Positions 1 through 6,683 of a stretch of 21,096 bases of DNA are shown piece after piece. A program made the position numbers and the translations under genes. Below the pieces are notes generated by a model. That model worked only from the letters and a program-made list of their open reading frames with translations. It made no database searches and was not told where the DNA came from. The stretch is from Lachnospiraceae bacterium (GTDB lineage Bacteria; Bacillota; Clostridia; Lachnospirales; Lachnospiraceae): NCBI GenBank assembly GCA_009774145.1, contig VSND01000072.1:1-21096 (forward strand), read 5' to 3'. Each line of letters starts with the position of its first letter. Positions within the stretch are counted from its first letter, which is position 1.

Positions 1-42
1 ATAGTTTATGAGGCATTTGATGTTGAACTGCCAACCGAGTAA
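1..42 (+). CDS. C-terminal end of an unidentified protein (partial)
   Basis: Frame 1 is open from the window edge and ends with residues IVYEAFDVELPTE before a TAA stop at 40-42. The composition is ordinary for a soluble protein end, and the frame converges on the minus-strand operon. The fragment is too short to identify, and chance openness over 13 codons is possible. Confidence 0.35.
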   Translation: MVYEAFDVELPTE

Positions 43-50
43 GGCTGTTG

Positions 51-242
51 TTATAATTTTACCGGGATTTTAGGATATAACAGGGCAAACGCCACTGGCA
101 GACCGGTTACCGCCGGCAGTGCCAGCCCCCAGCTTCCGGCATATACTGCCACCCCGGTCAGCATCACACTTTGAACAATATAAAACAGACCGACTGCATG
201 GACGATCCGGTCAGTATTCCACATTCTGATTTTCCTGTTCAT
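51..242 (-). CDS. Small hydrophobic membrane protein, 63 aa
   Basis: I do not recognise a family. After a basic N-terminus (MNRKIR) the protein has two hydrophobic stretches, roughly residues 13-36 and 40-57, joined by a short Gly/Ser turn, so it is probably a two-pass membrane peptide. The ATG lies 18 nt after the stop of the upstream response-regulator gene with a weak G-rich site (GGATCGGGG) before it, so it would be the last gene of the same transcript. A YesM-type sensor kinase would be expected in this position, but the length and the absence of HAMP or ATPase motifs exclude that. It could be the remnant of a larger membrane protein. Confidence 0.45.
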   Translation of the reverse strand: MNRKIRMWNTDRIVHAVGLFYIVQSVMLTGVAVYAGSWGLALPAVTGLPVAFALLYPKIPVKL

Positions 243-260
243 ATCCCCGATCCATCAAGA

Positions 261-1877
261 TTATTTATACATTTTTCTGAACTTATTTGGACTCAGCCCA
301 AGTGACCTTTTGAAAATTCTGGAGAAATACTTTACATCGCTGTAACCAACCGCCTCTGCAATCTCATTCACCGAATCGTCTGTTTTCATCAGCCGTTCTC
401 TGGCATGGTCGATCCGTATCGTTGTCAGATATTCCAGAAAATTCATAGAAGTTTCCCTTTTAAAAAGATTGGAAAAATAAGACGCATTAAATCCCACATA
501 AGCGCTTACTTCCTCCAATGTCAGAGACCTCCAAAAATTTTCCTGCATATATTCCTTGGCAAGAAGAATCGGTTTGCGCTCTTCCAGCTTCCTGTCCTCC
601 ACCCACTGTTTCAGACAGCAGACCATGAATTCTCCCAGCTTTTCAAAAAGCCCTTTTACCGATGGCGCAAGCATAAACAGCTGTTCCGCCCTTACCTTAA
701 AGTCTTCTCTTTGAAGTCCGATCCGCTTTATATCCAGGCTGTAAAAAAAGTCCTCTACAATTTTCCAATAAGCTGCTTTCACCATTTCCGCATTCAGTCC
801 ATTGATCCGAAGCAGCTCCTCCTGGCAGGCATGAATACAGCTTTTGATCCTTGCATAGTCCAGAAGCTCAATACCCCTCTGCATATCCTTGCGTATATCA
901 AGATGGCAGAACATTTCCGGTGTACATCTGACACGGTAACTGTCCTGGTACCAGAGAACTGTTTCTGCCTCCGGCAGAATATAATTGGCGGCAGCTTCTG
1001 ATGCCTGATCCAGGCTCTGAAAAAGCTGTACAACTGACTGCATTCTCTCTCCCAGCCCAAAATAAACCCGAATCCCTTGAAACACTTCTCTCCAGCTCAT
1101 GACCTTGATCTGTACATGGTTCATCAGGCGGTTCAGCTGTATATCCGTAATTTCAGGCGCATTCACTGCTGCATAAATCATTCCCTGATCCATACTGATA
1201 ATACATTCTGAAAACTGTCCGGCAAAATCCTGACTCAAAATCTGTTCTACTTTTGTAAGGGCCATGGAAAATACCCTGCTTTCTGCCTCACAGTCCGTTA
1301 CCAGCACTTTTACGGCAATTCCCATAAAGTCTCCCGGAATGAACCTGCAGGAATACCTGGCATTGACAGATGCCAGTGGATCCATATCCGGAAACTCCAG
1401 ATTCTTCTTAAAATACTCCGTAAGTAAACCTTCCTTGATCCTGCTGGCATAATAATCCATAAACTGTTCCAGATGCTCTTTCTCTGCTTCCGCTTTTCGT
1501 GTCAGTTCATATTTTTCAATAATCTTTTCCACTGCCTCTGTCAGTTCTTTTTTCTTCAGGGGCTTCAGCAGATAATCCTCCACTCCGTATTTAATTGCAT
1601 GCTGTGCATATTCAAACCTGCTGTAACCGCTCACAACTATAAAATAAGTCTCCGGCTTTTCCTTTTTCACATTTCGTATCAGGTTCAGACCATTCTGTTC
1701 CGGCATACGAATATCCACAATCACAATGTCCGGACTCTTCTCCATAATAATCTGAAACGCACTGTTTCCATCATAGGCTTCCCCAATGATTTCAATTCCA
1801 AGAGAATTCCAGTCCACCAGATAGCGGATCAGTTTACATACCCTCATTTCATCATCCGCAATCAGTAATTTCAGCAT
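261..1877 (-). CDS. YesN-type response regulator, REC + AraC HTH, 538 aa
   Basis: This is a two-component response regulator that should bind DNA and control a sugar operon. The receiver domain spans residues 1-120 with acidic pair D8/D9, phospho-acceptor D55 (in IVIVDIRMPE), switch S83 and K105. A poorly conserved central region follows, and then a C-terminal AraC/XylS double helix-turn-helix (about 436-538, with VSAYVGFNASYFSNLFKR and IAEAVGYSDVKYFSRIFKR). I chose the ATG at 1877 because GGGGGGAT lies just upstream and the residues MLKLLIADDE begin a typical receiver; longer forms add non-homologous residues. It starts 33 nt after the TIM-like gene stop, so it belongs to the carbohydrate operon and is probably its activator. 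No partner histidine kinase is present in the window. Confidence 0.9.
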   Translation of the reverse strand: MLKLLIADDEMRVCKLIRYLVDWNSLGIEIIGEAYDGNSAFQIIMEKSPDIVIVDIRMPEQNGLNLIRNVKKEKPETYFIVVSGYSRFEYAQHAIKYGVEDYLLKPLKKKELTEAVEKIIEKYELTRKAEAEKEHLEQFMDYYASRIKEGLLTEYFKKNLEFPDMDPLASVNARYSCRFIPGDFMGIAVKVLVTDCEAESRVFSMALTKVEQILSQDFAGQFSECIISMDQGMIYAAVNAPEITDIQLNRLMNHVQIKVMSWREVFQGIRVYFGLGERMQSVVQLFQSLDQASEAAANYILPEAETVLWYQDSYRVRCTPEMFCHLDIRKDMQRGIELLDYARIKSCIHACQEELLRINGLNAEMVKAAYWKIVEDFFYSLDIKRIGLQREDFKVRAEQLFMLAPSVKGLFEKLGEFMVCCLKQWVEDRKLEERKPILLAKEYMQENFWRSLTLEEVSAYVGFNASYFSNLFKRETSMNFLEYLTTIRIDHARERLMKTDDSVNEIAEAVGYSDVKYFSRIFKRSLGLSPNKFRKMYK

Positions 1878-1910
1878 GCCGATCCCCCCAAATCTTCTCA
1901 CGTATAAAGG

Positions 1911-2699
1911 TTATTCTGTTGTCTGATTTCCATAAGCCTCCATGGATTCCCGAATCAGCCGGTCAAAAGCAGATGCCTCCCATGCTGCACGTCCAACATA
2001 CAGACCATCTATCGATTCCTGAACGATCAGTTGACAGGCATTCCCCAAATTTACACTCCCTCCATATAAAACCGGTATTTCCAGACCATCCCTGCCAAAC
2101 AGTTCCCCCAGAACCTTTTTAATTTCCCTGTGCATTTTTTCTGCGTATTCTGCAGTCGCCGGAATCCCGTGTACACCAATAGACCAGACAGGCTCATATG
2201 CCACTCTCAACCTGTGGATTTCTTCCCTGCCAACACCGGAAAATCCGATTTTAATCTGTGTGCGCAGCACTTCCGCACTGACTCCGTAGGCCTTGTCCTT
2301 TGCCGTTTCACCTATACACAGTAACGCCGTAAAGCCATGGCGAAGAGCTGCTTTTACTTTCTGATTTTCTTCCGCATCTGTTTCCCTGAAAACATGCCTT
2401 CTCTCTGAATGTCCGATCATCACCAGATCCAGGCCTAATTCCTTCAGCATCACAGGGGAGATATCCCCGGTAAACTGTCCCTCATCCTCCCAATTCATAT
2501 TTTGTGCTCCCAGCCTTACCAGCCGGCGATCTGTATTTTCCACTGCTCGTTCCAGCGATGTATAGGATGGAATCACAAAAAGCTCCATTCCTTCCCTTCC
2601 GATATCCCTGGTCAGCTCCTCCAGATAGTGCAGATATTCCAACGTCATCCGGATCGTTTTATACATCTTCAGATTCGTTCCAAAATATATTTTTTTCAT
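1911..2699 (-). CDS. Triosephosphate isomerase paralogue, probably a tetrulose-phosphate isomerase
   Basis: This is a 262-aa TIM-barrel isomerase. Catalytic residues of the family are visible: N9 and K11 in TNLKMYK, H97 in MIGHSERR, E169 in AYEPVW, and the phosphate-binding LYGGSV near 211. It departs from glycolytic TpiA in two places. The usual NWK motif is NLK, and loop 6 reads IGVHGIPAT, one residue longer than the usual IGTGKTAT, which suggests a different phosphorylated substrate. Established knowledge: paralogues of this kind (LerI/EryH) isomerise L-erythrulose-1-phosphate in tetritol pathways. Next to DhaK, DhaL and RpiB-type genes that role is the best inference; a role as ordinary TpiA is the alternative. 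The start is the ATG preceded by AAAGGG. Confidence 0.85.
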   Translation of the reverse strand: MKKIYFGTNLKMYKTIRMTLEYLHYLEELTRDIGREGMELFVIPSYTSLERAVENTDRRLVRLGAQNMNWEDEGQFTGDISPVMLKELGLDLVMIGHSERRHVFRETDAEENQKVKAALRHGFTALLCIGETAKDKAYGVSAEVLRTQIKIGFSGVGREEIHRLRVAYEPVWSIGVHGIPATAEYAEKMHREIKKVLGELFGRDGLEIPVLYGGSVNLGNACQLIVQESIDGLYVGRAAWEASAFDRLIRESMEAYGNQTTE

Positions 2700-2765
2700 G
2701 GCAATAAAACCCTTTCTATTATATCACAGATCCATATATTTGTCTTTTTCCAAAAATACGCAAAA

Positions 2766-2798
2766 GGCCACTTCTCTGAATTCTTTTGAAAAGTGGTC
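2766..2798 (-). terminator. Hairpin between the RpiB-like and TIM-like genes
   Basis: The arms CCACTT and AAGTGG enclose 17 nt. Read on the minus strand the hairpin is followed by TTTTGCGTATTTTTGG. It sits in the longest internal gap of the operon (120 nt) and could be a leaky terminator or an mRNA processing site that lowers expression of the last genes. The stem is short. Confidence 0.35.
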
Positions 2799-2819
2799 TC
2801 CTGCCTGACATTCATTCCG

Positions 2820-3284
2820 TTATTCCTGTTTCAAATACTTCTTTTCGATCTCACAGATCGCCGCAACTTTAGGAGTGGAGTTTCCATCTTTAAACTCCAG
2901 ACCAATCCATTCATTTACGATCTTTTTTGCCAGTTCTACACCGATAATCCGTTCCCCAAGACATAAAACGTTTCCATTATTGCTGAGTATCGAGCGCTCC
3001 GCTGCAAAATTGTCATGGCAGACGGCCGCACGGATCCCCGGATATTTATTGGCCGTCATTGCCATTCCAATCCCGGTCCCGCAGATCAGGATCCCCCGCT
3101 TCTCATAACCGCTCTGGGCGATTTTATCGCATACCTTTTCTGCTATGTAGGGATAATATGTAGGATCCTCCGAACTGTCACAGCCCACATTTTCCACTTC
3201 CACATTTTTGTCCTTTAAGAAATCAATAATGACATTTTTCAGGTTTACCGCTGCATTATCACAGCCGATGACTATGGAACGCAT
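2820..3284 (-). CDS. RpiB/LacAB-family sugar-phosphate isomerase
   Basis: The 154-aa length is typical of RpiB. The family signature CGTGIGMAMTANK carries the catalytic Cys68, and the C-terminal NFAAERSILSNNGNVLCLGER corresponds to the substrate-phosphate region. The usual N-terminal DHAG motif reads DNAAVNLK, so this is a divergent paralogue and not the housekeeping ribose-5-phosphate isomerase. In tetritol pathways an RpiB paralogue (DerI/EryI) converts D-erythrulose-4-phosphate to D-erythrose-4-phosphate, which fits the neighbouring TIM-like and DhaK/L genes; that substrate is inference. The ATG directly follows the DhaL stop (TAGATG) with a G7 Shine-Dalgarno run inside the DhaL end, so the two are likely translationally coupled. 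Confidence 0.88.
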   Translation of the reverse strand: MRSIVIGCDNAAVNLKNVIIDFLKDKNVEVENVGCDSSEDPTYYPYIAEKVCDKIAQSGYEKRGILICGTGIGMAMTANKYPGIRAAVCHDNFAAERSILSNNGNVLCLGERIIGVELAKKIVNEWIGLEFKDGNSTPKVAAICEIEKKYLKQE

Positions 3285-3926
3285 CTACTTCCCCCCCTTT
3301 TCCACAAACTCTCTCATGGAACGGAAAATGATCGCTACTGATGTGGCTCCTGCGTCCTGATGCCCAATGGCACGTTCCAAAAGCGATTTTGCCCTTCCGT
3401 ATTTTGCAAGCTGCCCTTTCGTATTTTCTACCCCCTGATAAGCTGCCTTTTCCGCCTCTTTGAGCATCTCCAGCAGCCCTTTATGGCAGGCTGCCTCCAT
3501 GGCTTCCACAGCCGGCTCCAAGGCATCCACCATGGTCTTGTCCCCTACGGATGCCTTTCCTCTTTCTTTAACAGCCTCCAGACTCTTTCTCTCCATTGCC
3601 GCCAGATCCTCTGCCGTCAGTTCTGTCCCTGGCTCCATGCCCTTTGCACCCGCCAGATACAGACTGCCAAATATTACACCGGATGCTCCGCCCATAGACA
3701 TAAGCATTGCTTTTCCCGCCATCGCAAATATATCATATACACTGTCAAAGGATTCCTGCGCTTCCAGCTTTGCCTTTGCCTTTTGCATACCGCCTGCCAT
3801 GCCGATCCCATGGTCTCCGTCTCCAATCGCACTGTCAATCTCTGTCAGATATGGTTTGTTCTCAATAATCCGATCTGCCACGTAGATGAGCATTTCCTTA
3901 ACCTGTTCAATTGAAAGTTTTTCCAT
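3285..3926 (-). CDS. dhaL: DhaL-type kinase subunit (DAK2 domain), 213 aa
   Basis: This is the nucleotide-binding half of a dihydroxyacetone-type kinase. It shows the Mg-ADP signature EIDSAIGDGDHG with D31, D36 and D38, then GGASGVIFGSLYLAGAK and VGDKTMVDAL, all hallmarks of DhaL/DAK2. I chose the ATG at 3926, preceded by AGGAGG 11 nt away; an earlier ATG at 3959 lacks a site and adds a non-homologous MRTGKKEERQV. It acts with the DhaK subunit encoded just upstream. No DhaM-like phosphotransferase subunit is visible, so the phosphoryl donor (ATP or PEP-dependent DhaM) cannot be decided here. The cytosolic product would be a ketose phosphate, erythrulose phosphate by context or dihydroxyacetone phosphate by default. 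Confidence 0.9.
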   Translation of the reverse strand: MEKLSIEQVKEMLIYVADRIIENKPYLTEIDSAIGDGDHGIGMAGGMQKAKAKLEAQESFDSVYDIFAMAGKAMLMSMGGASGVIFGSLYLAGAKGMEPGTELTAEDLAAMERKSLEAVKERGKASVGDKTMVDALEPAVEAMEAACHKGLLEMLKEAEKAAYQGVENTKGQLAKYGRAKSLLERAIGHQDAGATSVAIIFRSMREFVEKGGK

Positions 3927-3980
3927 TACCTGTCTTTCCTCCTTTTTACCTGTGCGCATACTTATTTGCCATTTTCCGTG

Positions 3981-4988
3981 TCAGAATGTGATATGCTTAA
4001 AATAATAAGGACAATGGCAGGGCATGTCATAATATTTTTTCAGTTCCTGATCCAGCTTCATAATTGTAATTGAGAATCCGCCCATTTCCTGACAGGTGCA
4101 GAAGCTGTTCAGATCTGAATCATATACCTGGATTCCTTTTTCATCCAGAAGCTCACGAAGCTTTCTGTAAACGATGGACAGCTCCAGAATCGTAGTAGAA
4201 CCAAGACCGTTCACCAGTACACAGACCTCTTCTCCTGCCTTCACCGGCATGTCCTTCAGAAGATTGAAAAACAAAGTTCCGGTCAGCTCATCCGCAGGCC
4301 TCATCGTCGTTCTCTGAATCCCCGGTTCGCCATGCAGTCCCATTCCATACTCTATTTCTTTTTCTCCAAGTTCAAAAGTTGGTTTTTCCAGCCCTGGAAT
4401 CATCCCTGGGGCGGTAGCTACCCCAATCGTCCTCAAACTGTCGCGGGCTTTCTCCGTGATCCTTCGGACCTCCTCCAGATCGGCTCCGCTGTCGCATGCC
4501 GCACCGGCGATTTTCATCACAAATACATCCCCGGCAATTCCTCTTCTGTCAGATGTCCGCTCTTTGGGAGCCGATGCGCAATCATCCCACACTCTTACAT
4601 GTGCAGTCCTGATCCCGTCATCATTCAGCATTTCCTCACCCATGTCAAAGTTCAGATTATCTCCTGCATAATTTCCGTATACAAACAGAACGCCCTGTCC
4701 ATCTTCTACCGCCTTTGCCGTCTCATAGATCGTGTTTGGATCCGGCGAAGCAAAAATATTTCCGCAGGCTGCTGCATCTGCAAGCCCTTTTCCGACAAAC
4801 CCGCTGAACAGAGGTTCATGTCCGGAACCACCGCCTACTACAAGGGTTACTTTTCCTTTCCTGCGCTCCTTCAAAAGAATGCCGTTTACTTCCGGATGCT
4901 TTTCATAATATTTCTCATGCGCCTTCACATATCCTTCCATCATTTCGGATACGACATTTTCTGCGTCATTAATGATTTTTTTGGACAT
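3981..4988 (-). CDS. dhaK: DhaK-type kinase subunit (substrate-binding), 335 aa
   Basis: This is the substrate-binding half of a dihydroxyacetone/erythrulose kinase. The glycine-rich VVGGGSGHEPLFSGFVGKG (from residue 50) and the substrate histidine H219 in GMGLHGEPGIQR, which forms a covalent hemiaminal with the ketose in this family, are both present. The GNYAGDNLNFDM segment near 105 is also typical. The start is the ATG at 4988 behind AGAGG; the longer reading to 5072 adds unrelated residues. It lies 54 nt before dhaL and about 85 nt after the dehydrogenase remnant. Paralogues in tetritol operons phosphorylate erythrulose, and the flanking isomerases favour that over simple dihydroxyacetone. 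Confidence 0.92.
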   Translation of the reverse strand: MSKKIINDAENVVSEMMEGYVKAHEKYYEKHPEVNGILLKERRKGKVTLVVGGGSGHEPLFSGFVGKGLADAAACGNIFASPDPNTIYETAKAVEDGQGVLFVYGNYAGDNLNFDMGEEMLNDDGIRTAHVRVWDDCASAPKERTSDRRGIAGDVFVMKIAGAACDSGADLEEVRRITEKARDSLRTIGVATAPGMIPGLEKPTFELGEKEIEYGMGLHGEPGIQRTTMRPADELTGTLFFNLLKDMPVKAGEEVCVLVNGLGSTTILELSIVYRKLRELLDEKGIQVYDSDLNSFCTCQEMGGFSITIMKLDQELKKYYDMPCHCPYYFKHITF

Positions 4989-5073
4989 AAAATCAAACCT
5001 CTTCCTTTCCCCTTCATGATAAGGAGGACGGCCGCTGAAACAGCCATCCCCTCTTAATAAGACAGCAACCACT

Positions 5074-5424
5074 TTAAGATATTTTAATGACTGCTTTAAT
5101 CACATCTGCTTTATTGTCAATATTGTAATTTACGCCCTCTGCAATATCCTTGAAATCAAATACATGCGACACCACTTTCTTAACCGGAATCTTACCCTGG
5201 GAAATAAGTTTGATTGCCGTCGGATACAGATTACGGTAGCGGAAAATGGTATTAATCTTCGCCTCCATGGCACTGATACTTCCAATATCCAACTTAATCT
5301 CAGAATCAGCACACATTCCAACCAGAGTAACTGTTCCGCCAGCTGCAACCAGTTTCCCCGCCTGAAGCGTGGTAAATTCCGAACCGGCAGTCTCATATAC
5401 CTGATCCACACCGCCCATTGCCTG
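5074..5424 (-). pseudogene. Zinc-type polyol dehydrogenase, C-terminal third only
   Basis: About 115 residues match the C-terminal part of medium-chain sorbitol/xylitol-type dehydrogenases: VDQVYETAGS and AAGGTVTLVGMC from the NAD-binding fold, then INTIFRYRNLYPTAIKLI and the ending VIKAVIKIS. The catalytic zinc-binding N-terminal domain and the start are absent. The frame reads back (QAMGG) directly into the truncated transporter gene without any initiation site of its own. By context the full enzyme would oxidise a tetritol or similar polyol to the ketose used by DhaK. It cannot be active as written. An assembly error is the alternative to a genuine deletion. Confidence 0.85.
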
Positions 5425-5857
5425 AAAGACGTTTCATCAGGGTTGTCGGCGGCAGATTCAAACCAACCCGTTCCAGCAGTTCAGCTGACTTTTCATTCAT
5501 CTGCCGATAATCCAGTACACCATTTTTTACGATCTCTTTTCCCAGAAACAGATTTTCTGTAATTGACATGTCCAGAATCGGGCTTAATTCCTGATGAATC
5601 ATGGCAATCCCGTTCACCAGTGCCTGCTTTGGTCTGGTAAATGCCACTTTCTTCCCATGCAGAAAAATATCACCTTCATCCGCTTCGTATATGCCTGCAA
5701 TTATTTTCATCAATGTAGATTTTCCAGCTCCATTCTCTCCCATAAGCACATGAACCTTTCCCGAAACCAGACGGAAGTTCACATTCTGCAGTGCCTGTAC
5801 GCCGGGAAAGCTCTTGGAGATTCCCTTCGCCTCCAATATTACATGATTTGTTTCCAC
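5393..5857 (-). pseudogene. Sugar ABC transporter ATPase (RbsA-type), N-terminal fragment
   Basis: The first 145 or so residues belong to an RbsA/MglA-type ATPase: KSFPGVQALQNV, Walker A in MGENGAGKST, the Q-loop in MIHQELSPILDMSITENLFLG, and LPPTTLMKRLS just before the ABC signature (normally LSVGE). There the sequence switches to the dehydrogenase frame and stops after GNGRCGSGI. Full proteins are about 500 residues with two ATPase domains, so over two thirds is missing, with the permease and binding-protein genes that normally follow. Translation starts at a GTG with AGGAGGGA seven nt upstream. This was the first gene of the operon. Confidence 0.88.
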
Positions 5858-5905
5858 GCACGTCCCTCCTACATGTTTTTAGTTATTCTGTCATCTTTAC
5901 AATGA

Positions 5906-5934
5906 ATTTTATGTTATTTTTCATGCATTATCAA
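5906..5934 (-). promoter_or_regulatory. Sigma-A promoter of the carbohydrate operon
   Basis: Read on the minus strand: TTGATA, a 17-nt spacer, then TAAAAT, ending about 48 nt before the GTG of the transporter fragment. Spacing is ideal and both hexamers are close to consensus. The leader carries the AGGAGGG site. Confidence 0.65.
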
Positions 5935-6300
5935 CTAACATTCTCGAGAGCAAGGGGGACATTCTTTGGATTTCTGCATAATTTTTTCCTTATAACATCA
6001 AAATAAACAGAGCCATTGATCCGTGCTGCTCCGTCTGCATGTTCACCCTGCTTTAATTCGCACAGCATTTTCCGAACATATAACAGAACCGCATTTTACA
6101 ATGACTCCCGCATACTGATTAAAATTTTATAATGCCGCCGTCATCTCACCGGCGCTTCGTATTCAAACAAAAACCTCCAGTCATAATCTGTATTATTATA
6201 CAGAATCTTCATAACTGTTTCATTGATGGGAGGTGTTTGATACAAAATCTCATACATCCTCCCTTCCCTGTCCGATTCTCCTGTTGTTCCATAGATTTTA

Positions 6301-6417
6301 TCACTGAGCGTCCGCCGGCTCAAAGAAGCAATGTAATCCCGGATCCCCGGACATTTTCAAAAGAAACCGGTATATTTTTCGATCATATTTCTCGTAGTTC
6401 TTTTGAAACTGCTCCAT
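6301..6417 (-). pseudogene. Remnant of an ECF sigma-70 factor, N-terminus
   Basis: From an ATG at 6417 with GGGAAAGGA just upstream, the frame reads MEQFQKNYEKYDRKIYRFLL then KMSGDPGL, which matches the start of region 2 of ECF sigma factors. Homology ends there, where AEELTQE would be expected, and the frame hits TGA at 6301. The rest of the factor (regions 2.2 to 4) is not found nearby. A second open stretch at 6141-6323 in another frame, ending DYDWRFLFEYEAPVR, also looks protein-like but I cannot identify it. Recognition rests on about 28 residues, so this is tentative. Confidence 0.4.
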
Positions 6418-6540
6418 ACATCCTTTCCCTTCTGTATGATTTCTGCAGACACCGGGCAGATGCCGGCATACCCGCCGCCTGCATCAGAGTGCTGAACCGG
6501 ACGTCCTGTATATAAGATAACACAGCAAAAAAAGTTACAA

Positions 6541-6578
6541 AAAACCGCAGCCTCTGCCCATACACAGACTGCGGTTTT
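6541..6578 (-). terminator. Intrinsic terminator of the hotdog-fusion gene
   Basis: A perfect 10-bp stem (AAAACCGCAG / CTGCGGTTTT) has inner pairing TCTG/CAGA. On the minus strand it is followed by T-rich sequence (TTGTAACTTTTTTT), about 105 nt past the stop of the gene at 6684. A T-rich run also follows on the plus strand, so it may work both ways. Confidence 0.7.
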
Positions 6579-6683
6579 CTGTCGTTTTTGTCTTTCATTA
6601 TATTTTATCCGGATATTTTCTGCAATCATCTGCCTGATTCTCTTTTTTCATGCGAAATAAAAACAAACAGCATCCGCCGGCCC

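Noticed and set aside
405..1001. 198-codon plus-strand open frame
   Set aside because: Antisense shadow of the AraC-type regulator, with Phe/Cys/His-rich composition.
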